This document shows, in pieces, positions 32,101-40,741 of a stretch of DNA of 64,000 nt. A program made the translations under genes and the position numbers. The notes beneath the pieces are model-generated. The model did no database searches. It had not been told where the DNA came from and saw only the letters and a list, made by a program, of their open reading frames with translations. The number at the start of each line of letters is the position of its first letter. Position 1 is the first letter of the stretch. The DNA comes from Apteryx mantelli. Lineage: Eukaryota; Chordata; Aves; Apterygiformes; Apterygidae. Location of the stretch: NCBI RefSeq assembly GCF_036417845.1, contig NC_090012.1, positions 620,001 to 684,000 on the forward strand, read 5' to 3'.

Positions 32101-34579
32101 GGTGTGCAAAGGGAAGGGTGTGCAAAGAGCCGTGCGAGCCCCCCCCACGCCCCCCCCACCTCACCCCGTCCCCCCCCCCCCCCAGCTCTCCCTCGACCTC
32201 TTCTACACGGAGGAGGAGCTGTACGAGCTGTCGCACGCGCGGGAGCCGCGGAGCCCCAAGGCCTTGGTGAGCTGGGGACGGGGGGGGGCTGGGGGGGGTC
32301 CGGGGGGGGCACCGGGACCCCCCCTCACTGATGCTGCCCCCCCCCTGCAGCCCCCCGCACCGGGCAAGGCCCCCCCCCGAGGGCGCCTGGGCCCCCGCCG
32401 CCGCCCCCCCCGCACCCCCCGCCGGCCGCCGCGCGCAGCAAACGCTGGAGGTGAGCGTGCGAGAGCGGCACGGAAGGGGGCTGGTGTGCAAGGGGGGGAT
32501 GCACAGAGCCAGCGTGCAAAGGGAAAGGTGCACAACCAGTGTGCGAGGGGGCACGTGCAAAGCCGGTGTGCAAAGAGGGGCATGCACCAGCGTGCAAGGG
32601 GGTAGGTGCACAACCAGCATGCAAGGGGGCACGTGCAAAGCTGGTGTGCAAAGAGGGGCATGCACCAGCGTGCAAGGGGGGGGAACATGCAGAGCCAGCG
32701 TGCAAAGGGGAAGGTGCACAACTGGTGTGCAAGGGGGGCATCGTGCAAAGCTGGTGTGCAAAGAGGGGCATGCACCAGCATGCAAGGGGAGTCTGTGCAC
32801 AGGCAGCGTGCAAAGGGACATGCACCGGCGTGCCGGAGGGGGGGGATGTGCACGGCCAGCGTGCAAGGGACAGGCGGTGCCCAGTGTGCAAGGGGCCGCG
32901 CGGCAGCGTGCAAAGGGGCAGGCGCACGGCCGGCCCGCAGGGGCTGTGCACGGCGAGCGTGCAACAGCGGGGAGCCCGAGCCGAGCGCCGGCGTGCAACG
33001 GTGCCAAAGGAGGGGCGGGGGGTGTTGCACACGCGCGTGCGCAGGAGGAAGAGGAGGAGGAGGAGGAGGAGGAGGAGGAGGAGCTGGTCTTCACCAGGGG
33101 CGGCCCCTGGGGAGCCCGCCGGGACGCCGGGACGCAGACGGAGCCGATGGCGCCCGCCGGCGCCGGCACCGCCGCGCTGCTGGCACAGCTGGTGCAGCTG
33201 CGGGAGGTGAGAGCCCGAGGGTGCCAGGTCCCCGTGCAAGGCCCCCGTGCGAGGCCCCTGTGCCACGCGCGAGGGCCCTTGTACGACACCCTTGTGCCAC
33301 GTGCGAGGCTCCGTGCGAGGCCCCTGTGCCACATGCAAGGCCCCTGTGCCACGTGCGAGGCCCTTGTGCCACGTGTGAGGTCCCCACGCAAGGCCCCCAT
33401 GTGGGATCCCCATGCCACGTGCGAGGTCCCCCGTGCGAGGTCACTGTGCCACGTGCAAGGTCACTGTGCCACGTGCAAGGCCCCTGTGCGACGTGCAAGG
33501 CCCCCGTGCCACATGCGAGGCCCCCGTGCCACGTGCGAGGTCCTTGTGCAACATGCAAGGCCCCCCGTGCAAGGCCCCCCGTGCCGTGTGCAAGGTCACC
33601 ATGCCACATGCGAGGGTCCCTGTGCAAGGTCCTTATGCCGTGTGCAAGGCCCCCGTGCAAGGTCAGCGTGCCACATGTGAGGCGTGCCATGTGCGAGGCC
33701 CCCGTGCAAGGCCCCTGTGCCACATGCAAGGTCACTGTGCCACGTGCGAGGCCCCCCGTGCCACATGCGAGGTCCTCGTGCCACATGCAAGGCCCTGTGC
33801 GAGGCCCCCATGCCATGTGCAAGGTCCTCGTGCCACGTGCAAGGTCACACATGCCACATACGAGGTCCCCGTGCGAGGTCCTCGTAGCCACGTGCAAGGT
33901 CCCCATGCAACATGCAAGGCCCCTGTGTGATGCCCCTGTGCAAGGCCCCGTGCACGTGCGAGGCCCCCGTGCAAGGTCCTCGTGCTACGTGCGAGGTCCC
34001 CGTGCAAGGCCCATGTGCAAGGCCCCCATGCCACGTGCGAGGCCCCTGTGCCATGTGCGAGGGTCCCCCATGCAAGGTCCTTGTGCCACGTGCGAGGTCC
34101 CCGTGCAAGGCCCTTGTGCAAGGCCCCCATGCCACGTGCGAGGCCCCTGTGCCACGTGCGAGGCCCCCGTGCAAGGTCCTCGTGCCACGTGCGAGGTCCC
34201 CGTGTGATGCCCCCGTGTGATGCCCCTGTACCACATGTGAGGTCCTCGTGCAACATGCAAGGCCCTTGTGCAAGGCCCCCCGTGCAAGGTCACCATGCCA
34301 CGTGCAAGGCCCCCGTGCAAGGTCCCCGTGCCACGTGCAAGGTCACCATGCCACGTGCAAGGTCCCCCGTGCGAGGTCCCCGTGCCACGTGCGAGCCCCC
34401 CGCGCACTGACCCCCCCCCCCCCCCCGTTCCGCAGGAGCGCGACCGGCTGCTGGAGGAGAACCGGCGGCTGCGGGCGGCCCCGGGAGGGGGGGGGACAAC
34501 GGCGGCGGCGCTGCCCCCGCTGCTGGGGGCCATGGGGGCCCTGCGCCTGCAGCCCGGCCCCGGCGCCCCCCCCGAATAA
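23178..34579 (+). CDS. RASGRP4: RAS guanyl-releasing protein 4 orthologue, without visible EF-hand or C1 domain
   Basis: Ras guanine-nucleotide exchange factor. Exons: 23178-23200, 24293-24474, 25714-25819, 25950-26013, 26843-26974, about 28297-28445, 29499-29672, 30517-30633, 31335-31610, 32186-32266, 32351-32450, 33045-33206, 34436-34579. The N-terminus [14 protein letters not shown] and [13 protein letters not shown] match RASGRP4; next come the REM region ([27 protein letters not shown]) and a complete CDC25 catalytic domain ([73 protein letters not shown]). Mammalian RASGRP4 continues into EF-hand and C1 domains. Here a proline-rich exon, an acidic poly-Glu exon ending in GTQTEP, and a last exon with a short leucine-zipper-like stretch ([12 protein letters not shown]) follow instead. 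Exon 4 has one base too many, and the proline-rich exon is off by one base in a C run; the exact acceptor of exon 6 is uncertain. About 565 residues. Confidence 0.9.
23215..23640. repeat. GTCCCCATCCTGGTCCCTG repeat, RASGRP4 intron 1
   Basis: Pyrimidine-rich irregular units of 12-18 bases beginning a few bases after the exon 1 donor. Confidence 0.85.
23840..24100. repeat. ~59-base repeat with the GGACGCCTGGGCCC motif, RASGRP4 intron 1
   Basis: Five units of GCGGCAGGAAAGGGGGACGG followed by GAGCCCCGGACGCCTGGG. Confidence 0.88.
24540..25690. repeat. CCCCTGGGTACCACATCCC array with ~267-base higher-order unit, RASGRP4 intron 2
   Basis: Basic unit CCTGGGTACCACGTC, 15-17 bases. Longer units marked by GGCACAGCATCCCCCCTGGG; matching stretches at 24805 and 25072. 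Confidence 0.9.
25820..25949 (+). other. RASGRP4: U12-type AT-AC intron of RASGRP4
   Basis: This 130-base intron starts ATATCCTG and ends CCAC. A U12 branch-site match CCTTAAC lies at 25933-25939, with the branch A 11 bases before the intron end. No GT donor is available at the exon border. Joining the flanks gives CTCGCCAT plus GTACCAG, that is LAMYQ, matching the LLTSYQ stretch I recall for human RASGRP4. All three signals of a minor-spliceosome AT-AC intron are present. Confidence 0.88.
26030..26790. repeat. CCCCATCCCATGTCCCC minisatellite, RASGRP4 intron 4
   Basis: Units of about 15 bases with frequent TTCGGCATCCCATGTCCCC variants. Confidence 0.9.
26995..27640. repeat. GGGGCACGAGCACGGGTGCAC minisatellite, RASGRP4 intron 5 (first part)
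   Basis: Irregular units of about 18-36 bases, GCACGAGCACGGGTGCACGG and ATGAGCGTGGGTGCACGG. Confidence 0.88.
27880..28275. repeat. 70-base minisatellite, RASGRP4 intron 5 (second part)
   Basis: Units GTGCAAGCCGTGCATGGGGG and CTGTGCATGCGTGTGC; AAGCC recurs at 28021, 28092, 28162 and 28232. It ends just before exon 6. Confidence 0.88.
28480..29440. repeat. GTGCATTTATGGGTGCTG array with 116-base higher-order unit, RASGRP4 intron 6
   Basis: Short GGTGCATTTATGGGTGCTG units; from about 29040 a 116-base unit repeats three times (starts near 29040, 29156, 29272). Confidence 0.9.
29690..30470. repeat. GTGCAAGGGGCATGCAC minisatellite, RASGRP4 intron 7
   Basis: Short units with core GTGCAAGGGG and a longer unit containing CACAGGCAAGCCCAGGAGC. 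Confidence 0.9.
30640..31310. repeat. GGGAGCACTGGGCTGCACTG minisatellite, RASGRP4 intron 8
   Basis: Units of 10-12 bases, ACTGGGCTGC, ACTGGGAGC and ACTGGGGATGC in varied order. Confidence 0.9.
31640..32135. repeat. GTGCAAGGGG minisatellite, RASGRP4 intron 9
   Basis: Units GTGTGCAAGGGGCAGGGGGC and TGCATGCAAGGGA; same core as the arrays in introns 7, 11 and 12. Confidence 0.88.
32455..33040. repeat. GTGCAAAGGGG minisatellite, RASGRP4 intron 11
   Basis: Units GTGCAAAGAGGGGCATGCAC and CAGCGTGCAAGGGGG. The intron is wholly repeat, so no EF-hand or C1 exon can lie here. Confidence 0.88.
33210..34405. repeat. GTGCCACGTGCGAGGCCCC minisatellite, RASGRP4 intron 12
   Basis: About 1.2 kb of 9-20-base units, GTGCCACGTGCAAGG and CCCCGTGCAAGG. 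It reaches to the last exon and leaves no room for further exons. Confidence 0.92.
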
Positions 34580-34580
34580 A
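34575..34580 (+). terminator. RASGRP4: RASGRP4 poly(A) signal overlapping the stop codon
   Basis: The last codons read CCC GAA TAA and the stop TAA (34577-34579) lies inside AATAAA. A G/T-rich stretch follows at once. The 3' UTR would be only some 15-30 bases unless a later site is used. Confidence 0.75.
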
Positions 34581-34735
34581 GGGAGTGTCGTTCCCCCCCC
34601 ACCACCACCACCATCACCCTCCGCCTCCGGCTCCCGCCGCCCCGGACGCCTGGGCCCGTCCCGGACGCCTGGGCCCGCTCCGACACACTCACACAAGGGC
34701 AGCCCATTTTGGGGGGGGGGGGGGGGGGGACACAC

Positions 34736-34741
34736 TTTAAT
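34736..34741 (-). terminator. FAM98C: FAM98C poly(A) signal (ATTAAA)
   Basis: TTTAAT on the plus strand is ATTAAA on the minus strand, 134 bases past the FAM98C stop. The genes RASGRP4 and FAM98C converge here; their signals are about 155 bases apart. The rest of 34581-34874 holds two copies of the GGACGCCTGG motif, a G tract and the FAM98C 3' UTR. Confidence 0.6.
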
Positions 34742-34874
34742 GTCACACAGCTGGGTAAACCTGCCCCCCCCCCCCCCAAAAAAAAAACACGAGGGGGCCC
34801 AGGTGTCCGGGCCCCCCCCCCCCACCTCCACCGCCGGCTCCGGGAGGGGGCCCAGGCGTCCGGGCCGGGGGGGC

Positions 34875-37337
34875 TCAGCGCCGCTTCCGCCGGCCCCGGG
34901 GGGGGCGGGTGCCCCCCTGCCGCCGCGGCTCCCAGGGGCGCATGGGGGGCTCCAGCTCCCCCGGGCGGCCCCCCCCGGTCCCGGGCACCGGCCCCATCAT
35001 CACCTGGGGGGGGGGGGGGGAAAACAATATGGGGGGGGGGGTTAGGGACCAGCCCCCCCCCCGATGCCAGTGACACCCCCGCAACCCCCTCCCAAAACCG
35101 GGGATTCACCCCCCAAAACTGGGACCCCCCCCCACCAGGGGTGAGCCCTGCCAGGGAGGGGGGGGGGCCCATGGCCAGTGCCACCCTGGGGGGGGGAGAT
35201 GTGGGGGGTCTAGGGGGGGGTAGTAAGGGCTTTGGGGGGGTTCATGGAGGTTTGGGGGCCCCAGGGGGGTCTGGGGATGATTGAGGTCCCTGGGGGGGGC
35301 CCCAAGGGTGGTTTTGGGGGGGGTCTGGGGAGCCTTGGGGACCCTGGGGGGGGTTTGGGGAGCCCATAGGGGGTCAAGGGGGGGCTGGGGGGGCCCTGGG
35401 GGGGGTTAGGAGGGATCTGGGGAGGTTTGGGGTCCCTGGGGGGGGTTTTGGAGGGGTCTGGGGGGTTTTGGGGTCCCTGGGGGTCCCCTGGGGGGGTTTG
35501 GAGGGATCTAGGGAGGTTTGGGGTCCCTGGGGGGGGGTCTGGGGGTCCCCTGGGGGGGTTTGGGAGGGGTCTGGGGAGGTTTGGGGTCCCTGGGGGGGTC
35601 TGGGGGTCCCTGGGGGGGTTTGGAGGGGTCTGGGGAGGTTTGGGGTCCCTGGGGGGGTCTAGGTTTTGGAGGGGTCTGGGGAGGTTTGGGGTCCCTGGGG
35701 GGGTCTGGGGGTCCCTGGGGGGGTTTTTGGAGGGGTCTGGGGAGGTTTGGGGGTCCCTGGGGGGGTTGGCGGGGTCCCAGGTGGGGGGTTGGGTGTTTGG
35801 GGGGGGTCGCGGGGGGGGCCGGTACCTGGTTGAGGGCGCAGGGGGGTGCGGGCGGTGCCGGCGCTGGCGGGGGCCAGGCGCGACGCGTCCCGCCGGGCGG
35901 CCAGGACGTGGGGCAGCCCCGGGGGGGGGCGAGCGGCCGCCTGGCGCAGCCGGGCCAGCGCGGCCCCCACCGCCGCCGCCTCGCTGGCCTGGGGCAACCG
36001 CGTCACCCGGGGGGCCCAGGCGTCCGGGCAGACACCTCCCCCCCCCCCCCCCCGCCCAAACCAGCCCATGCAACCCCCCCCCCCCATCACCCGGGGGCCC
36101 AGGAGTCCTGGCAAATCCCCCCCCCACAAACCAGCCCATACACCCCCTCAGCCCCCCCACATCACCCAGGTGACCCAGGCATCCCCCCAGACCCCCCCCT
36201 GCCCCAAATGAGCCCACAACCCCCCCCCCAGACCCCCCCCCCCGTCACCCAGGGGCCCAGGCGTCCTGGCAGCCCATGCTCCGCACCCTGACCCATGCCA
36301 GACCCCCAGACCCCCCCCCCCCCAATGCTTGCGTGGACCCCGGCGTCCGGGCGGCCCCCAGCCCGCAGGGGACCCCGGCGTCCGGCCCTGCCCCCTACCT
36401 TGGCCCCCGCCGCCCCCAGGAAGGAGGCCAGCGTCACCTCGCAGCGCGTCACCATCACCCGCCGGCGACACTCGTACTCGGCGCCCAGCGCCGCCGCCAG
36501 CCGCCCCAGCACCTCCTGCGCGAGAGCGGCCGCGGGGGGCCCAGGCGTCCGGGACGCAGCCCCCACCCCCCCCCCGACCCCACGGTCACAGGGGGCCCAG
36601 GCGTCCGGGACGCAGCCCCCGCCCCCCCCCCCCCAGGCCCCACGGTCACAGGGGGCCCAGGCGTCCGGGACACAGCCCCCGCCCCCCTCCCAGACCCCAC
36701 GGCTGGGGGGGTCCAGGCGTCCGGGACGCAGCCCCCGCCCCCCCTCCCAGACCCCACGGCTGGGGGGGCCCAGGCGTCCGGGCCCACCTACCCACTGCTG
36801 GGGGGTCAGCGGTGTCCGCAGGAGGGGGGCCAGGACGGGCGAGTCAGGGGGCAGCTGGGACAGGATTGATGTCACCTGCGGGGGGGGGGTGATGTCACCT
36901 GGGCGGGGGTCCCGGGAGGGGGTCCGTGTCCCCGGGGTGGGGAAGGGGGGTGGGGGGGGGGGACACACGACCGGTGTCACCCGGGGGGGGGGGGGGACGA
37001 CGACGACGACGACGCCCGCTCACCTTGGCCACGATGTCGCCCAGGGGGTCTGCGGGCCGGCGGCGGGGGGGGGCAGCCCCAGGGCCCCCCGGATCAGCGC
37101 CAGCTCGCGGCGCGCGGCCTCCCGCTGCAGGGCCTCCGCCTCGGCGTCCCCTGCGCACCCGCACGGCCTCAGCCCCGGACGCCGGGCCCCCCGCCCCGCG
37201 CCCCCCCCCATCCCCCCCTCCCCCCCCCCGACCCCCACTCACCGGGCGGGGGGGTGTCGCGGTCCCCCCGGACGCCGGGGTCCCCGAGGCAGGCGCAGCC
37301 CCCCCCGACCGCTGGGGCCGCCTCGCTCGGGGGGGCC
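34875..37337 (-). CDS. FAM98C: FAM98 family protein, FAM98C orthologue (N-terminus not found)
   Basis: FAM98 family member; FAM98A/B act with the tRNA-ligase complex and arginine methylation, and the job of FAM98C is poorly known. Exons found, 5' to 3': 37243-37337, 37024-37150, 36792-36875, 36399-36515, 35826-35988, 34875-35003. Diagnostic stretches are LGAEYECRRRVMVTRCEVTLASF, which matches the family's NEYE-RRKLL-KRLDVTVQSF, then LPHVLAARRDASRL, and the C-terminus VMMGPVPGTGGGRPGELEPP followed by MRPWEPRR and a basic tail. The tail is short and basic as in FAM98C, not the long RGG tail of FAM98A. Two exons break frame by one base in homopolymers: near 35846, where one C fewer restores TPCALNQ (family: TCCAINK), and near 37055. 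The first ~100 residues of the family were not found between 37338 and 38160. Confidence 0.85.
35190..35800. repeat. GGGGAGGTTTGGGGTCCCTG minisatellite, FAM98C last intron
   Basis: Units of about 45-60 bases, GGAGGGGTCTGGGGAGGTTT followed by GGGGTCCCTGGGGGGG. Confidence 0.9.
36537..36790. repeat. ~58-base repeat with the GGCCCAGGCGTCC motif, FAM98C intron
   Basis: Four to five units of GGGGCCCAGGCGTCCGGGAC and GCAGCCCCCGCCCC with GACCCCACGG. It abuts the exon at 36792. Confidence 0.85.
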
Positions 37338-37439
37338 CTGGGGGGAGGGGGGTCAGGGAGCCCCCACCTCCCCCAATTCCCCCCCCCTCCCCGTGCTGCC
37401 TTACAACCCCCATAACCCCCCGGGCACCCCATAAGTCCC

Positions 37440-38100
37440 CCAGACACCCCATAACCCCCCCTATAACACCCTCATAGCCCCCTATAACCTCCCCTAATCC
37501 CCCCAGGCCCCCTATACCTCCCAATAGCCTCTTAAGGACCCCTATAAACCCCTGGCACCCCATAGCCCCCCAGACACCCCATATCCCCCCTATACCCCCA
37601 ATAACCTCTTAAAAAACCCCTATAACCCCCCCAGGCATCCCATAACCTCCCTATAACCCCCCAGTCCCCTCATATCCCCCAGGCCCCTATAATCCCCTTA
37701 TAGCCCCTCACCAGGCCCCCTATAACCCACCCCAAAACCCCATAACCCCCCTATAACCCCTTGGCCCTCTATACCCCCCCAGGAACCCTATAAGCCCCCC
37801 AGGCCCCCTACAATTCCTCATATCGCCTTATTACCCCCTCCAGACCCCCTATAGTCCCTCATAACTCCCCTCATAACCCCCCTATAACCCCCCATAACCC
37901 CCTATAGCCCCTCATAACCCCCCTATAGTCCCCAGACCACCTATAGCCCCTCATAACTCCCCTATAACCCCCCATAACCCCCTATAACCCCCTCCAGGCC
38001 CCCTATAGCCCCTCATAACCCCCCCTATAACCCCCCATAACCCCCCTATAACTCCCCACCAGGCCCCCATCCCCCCTCTACAGGCCCCCCCAAAACCCTC
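37440..38100. repeat. CCCCCTATAACCCC repeat, FAM98C 5' intron
   Basis: Irregular units CCCCCTATAACCCCCCATAA over 660 bases. The missing FAM98C N-terminal exons should lie in or beside this tract; none was found. Confidence 0.88.
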
Positions 38101-38133
38101 GGGCCCCCTATAGCCCCCATAGCCTCCCCTCAC

Positions 38134-38159
38134 CCCTCCTCGGCTCCCGGCTCCCCCAT
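38134..38159 (-). CDS. FAM98C: Possible FAM98C first coding exon (MGEPGAEEG)
   Basis: A minus-strand ATG just inside the CpG-rich CCAAT region opens MGEPGAEEG and meets a plausible donor (GAGG then GTGAGG). It is in the right place for exon 1 but has no visible similarity to known FAM98 N-termini, so it is only a candidate. Confidence 0.3.
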
Positions 38160-38216
38160 GCGCGCCTTCCCCTCACTGCGCCTGCGCGGGCGGGCCCCGC
38201 CCCCCTCCACCGCTCC

Positions 38217-38490
38217 GATTGGCTCCCGCCGGGAGGGCGGGCCCTTCCCCGGCCCAATGGGCGCCGCGCCTTCCGAGCGCCAATCGGGGCTTTCCTTTCG
38301 ATATCGCCGCCCGCCCACCTCCACCTCCTCCTCCGCCGCCAGCCAATCAGACCGAGCCTTTCGCCTCGGGGCCACGCCCCCGTCGCTTAGCACCGCCCGC
38401 CGCCGCCGCCAGCGCCCGCCTCGCCGAAGCGGCCAGCCAATCAGCGCGCCCCGCGGGCATTCTCACCCGCGTCGCCGCCAATCAGGAAGC
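38217..38490 (-). promoter_or_regulatory. FAM98C: FAM98C CpG-island promoter with six CCAAT boxes
   Basis: Within about 270 bases there are CCAAT boxes at 38254, 38280, 38343, 38437 and 38478 (plus orientation) and one ATTGG at 38218. Three carry the NF-Y-like extension CCAATCAG. The segment is free of the minisatellites that fill its surroundings and is rich in CpG and GGGCGG-like sites. It lies between the SPRED3 3' end and FAM98C. Confidence 0.75.
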
Positions 38491-38548
38491 AGGGCCCGGG
38501 CGGGGGCGGGGCGGAAGCAGAGCCCTGGCCCTGGTGACGGTCGCTACG

Positions 38549-38554
38549 GTTTAA
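38549..38554 (-). terminator. SPRED3: Candidate SPRED3 poly(A) signal (ATTAAA)
   Basis: TTTAAT on plus is ATTAAA on minus, about 2.2 kb past the SPRED3 stop and just downstream of the AU-rich block. It would place the SPRED3 3' end directly against the FAM98C promoter. Confidence 0.4.
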
Positions 38555-38629
38555 TGACGACGCAGGGGGGGGGGGAGGGGGGGTGTCTATTCCCCCCCCC
38601 CCACCCCCCCCGTCATTAAAACCCGCGTG

Positions 38630-38770
38630 TTAATTACACAGGAACGACGATAACGAGGGGGCCTGGCCGGGGCCCCCGGAACCAATAAATAACGGGGGAG
38701 GGGGGAAGGGCCCCGGCGCCCGGGGCGAATAAATTAAGATAAATTAATTCCGTCATAAATAAACGAGGAG
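38630..38770 (-). promoter_or_regulatory. SPRED3: AU-rich block in the SPRED3 3' region
   Basis: This is one of the few A/T-rich stretches in the window. On the minus strand it contains TTATTTATT (the AU-rich-element nonamer) at about 38685 and TTTATTTATG at about 38755, plus further TTTATT and AATTAA runs. It fits a destabilising element in the terminal part of a long SPRED3 3' UTR. Confidence 0.5.
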
Positions 38771-38819
38771 GGGGGAGGGCTGAGCCCCCCCCAGCTCGGT
38801 GCACGTGTGGGGCAGGGTC

Positions 38820-39480
38820 CCATGCGGGTCCGTGGGGCGGCAGCGGGGGGATCCCGTGGGGCGGCGGCAAGGGGATCCCGTGTGGGTCCGTGTGGCACCG
38901 GGGGGATCCTGCGTGCATCCATGTGGCGGAGGGGATCCCATGTGGCGGCAGCAGGAGGATCCCGTGTGCATCCATAGGGTGGCGGGGGGGGGATCCCACG
39001 TGGATCTGTGTGGCGGCGGTGGGGGGGATCCCGTGTGGTGGCAGGGGATCCCATGTGCATCCATGGAGTGGCGGGGGATCCCGTGTGCATCCGTGGAGTG
39101 ACACAGGATCCGTGTGGCTCCGTGTGGCACTGGGGGATCCCGTGTGCATCCATGTGGTGGCGGAGAGGATCCCATGTGGGTCTGTGTGGCGGCGGTGGAG
39201 GGATCCCATGTGGATCCAGGTGGCAGCGGCAGAAGGATCCCGTGTGGGTCCGTGTGGCGGCAGCAGGGGGATCCCATGTGCATCCATGGAGTGGCAGGAG
39301 GATCCCGTGTGGCTCCGTGTGGCACTGGGGGAGATCCGTGTCGATGCTGTGTGGGTCCTTCTGGCGGTGGGGGATCCCGTGTAGGTCCATGTGTCAGCGC
39401 CAGGGGGATCCCATGTGCATCCGTGCGGTGGCAGGAGGATCCCGTGTGGGTCCATGTGGTGCCGGGGGATCCCGTGCGGA
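38820..39480. repeat. GGATCCCGTGTGGGTCCGTG minisatellite, SPRED3 3' region
   Basis: Some fourteen units of about 45-60 bases marked by GGGGGATCCC and GTGTGGCGGC. No coding content. Confidence 0.9.
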
Positions 39481-39539
39481 ATCCACGCAGCTCTGCGGGA
39501 TCCCGTGGCGGAGCCGCGTGGGGTCCGTGTGCTGCCGTG

Positions 39540-40690
39540 TGACCCGCGTCCACACGTGCCGGTGCCACAGGGACCTTGTGCCGGCGTCACACGTGATCCC
39601 TGCGCCGCCGGGGTCCCTGTGCCGGCGTCACACGTGATCCGTCCGCTGGTGTCGCGCAGCAGCCGTGCACCGTCGGGGTCCCCGTGCCGCCGTCCACCGA
39701 TGTCACGTGGCGTCCGTGCACCGCCGGGGTGCCGGTGCTGGCATGCACCGGTGTCACACGGCGCCCGCGCAACATCGGCGTCCCCGCGCTGCTGTTCCCT
39801 GCTGTCACACGCCATCTGCGCGCTGCTGGGGTCCCCGTGCCAGCACGTGCCGGCGCCACGATGAGCCCGCGCGACGCTGGGGCCCCCGCGCTGCTGTCCC
39901 CCGATGTCACACGGCGTCCGTGCACCGCCAGGGTCCCCACGTCAGCGTGCACCAGTGCCACGATGAGTCCGTGCGCCACCGGGGTCCCCGATGTGCGGCG
40001 ATGCCCCACGCCGTCCCTGCGCCGCTGCGGTCCCCGACGTGCGGCGATGCCCCACGCCGTCCGTGCGCCGCTGCGGTCCCTGCACAGATGCGCACCGGTG
40101 CCCCACGCCGTCCATGCGCCGCTGCAGTCCCTGATGTGCAGCGATGCCCCACGCTGTCTTGCACCGCCGTAATTCCCGATGTGCACTGGTGCCCCACGCC
40201 ATCTGTGCACTGCAGCGGTCCCCGACGTGCACCAGTGTCCCACGCCGTCCGTGCACCACGGCGGTCCCCGATGCACAGCAGCACCCCACGCCGTCCGTGC
40301 GCTGCTGTGGTCCCTGCACAGATGTGCACTGGTGCCCCATGCCGTCCACGCACCACTGCAGTCCCCGATGTGCAGCAATGCCCCACGCCATCCGCCCTGC
40401 ACACATCCAGCACGTGGTCCCCGATGCACACCGGTGCCCCACGCCATCTGTGCACCATTGCAGTCGCCGACGTGCAGCAATGCCCCATGCTGTCCGTGCA
40501 CCACGGTGGTCCCCGATGCACACCGGTGCCCCACGCCATCCGTGCACCGTTGCAGTCCTCAATGTGCAGCAATGCCCCACACCGTCCGTGCACCGCTGCA
40601 GTCCCCGACGTGCAGCGATGCCCCGTGCCGTCCGTGCACCGCTGCAGTCCCCGACGTGCAGCGATGCCCCGTGCCATCCGTGCACCGCCG
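39540..40690. repeat. GCCCCACGCCGTCCGTGCACC minisatellite, SPRED3 3' region
   Basis: Units of 46-60 bases with GCCCCACGCCGTCCGTGC and CGCTGCAGTCCCCGACGTGC, running almost to the SPRED3 stop at 40742. Confidence 0.92.
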
Positions 40691-40741
40691 CAGCCCCGCC
40701 GCGCGCCGGCACTCCACGCCGCCGGCGCCCCGCGGCGGGGC

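Noticed and set aside
23178-34579. Assignment to RASGRP1, 2 or 3
   Set aside because: The N-terminus ([17 protein letters not shown]) and the position next to RYR1 and FAM98C fit RASGRP4.
38680-38765. AATAAA hexamers on the plus strand as poly(A) signals of an antisense gene
   Set aside because: No plus-strand coding gene lies upstream. The same bases read as AU-rich elements in the minus-strand SPRED3 3' region, which is the simpler reading.
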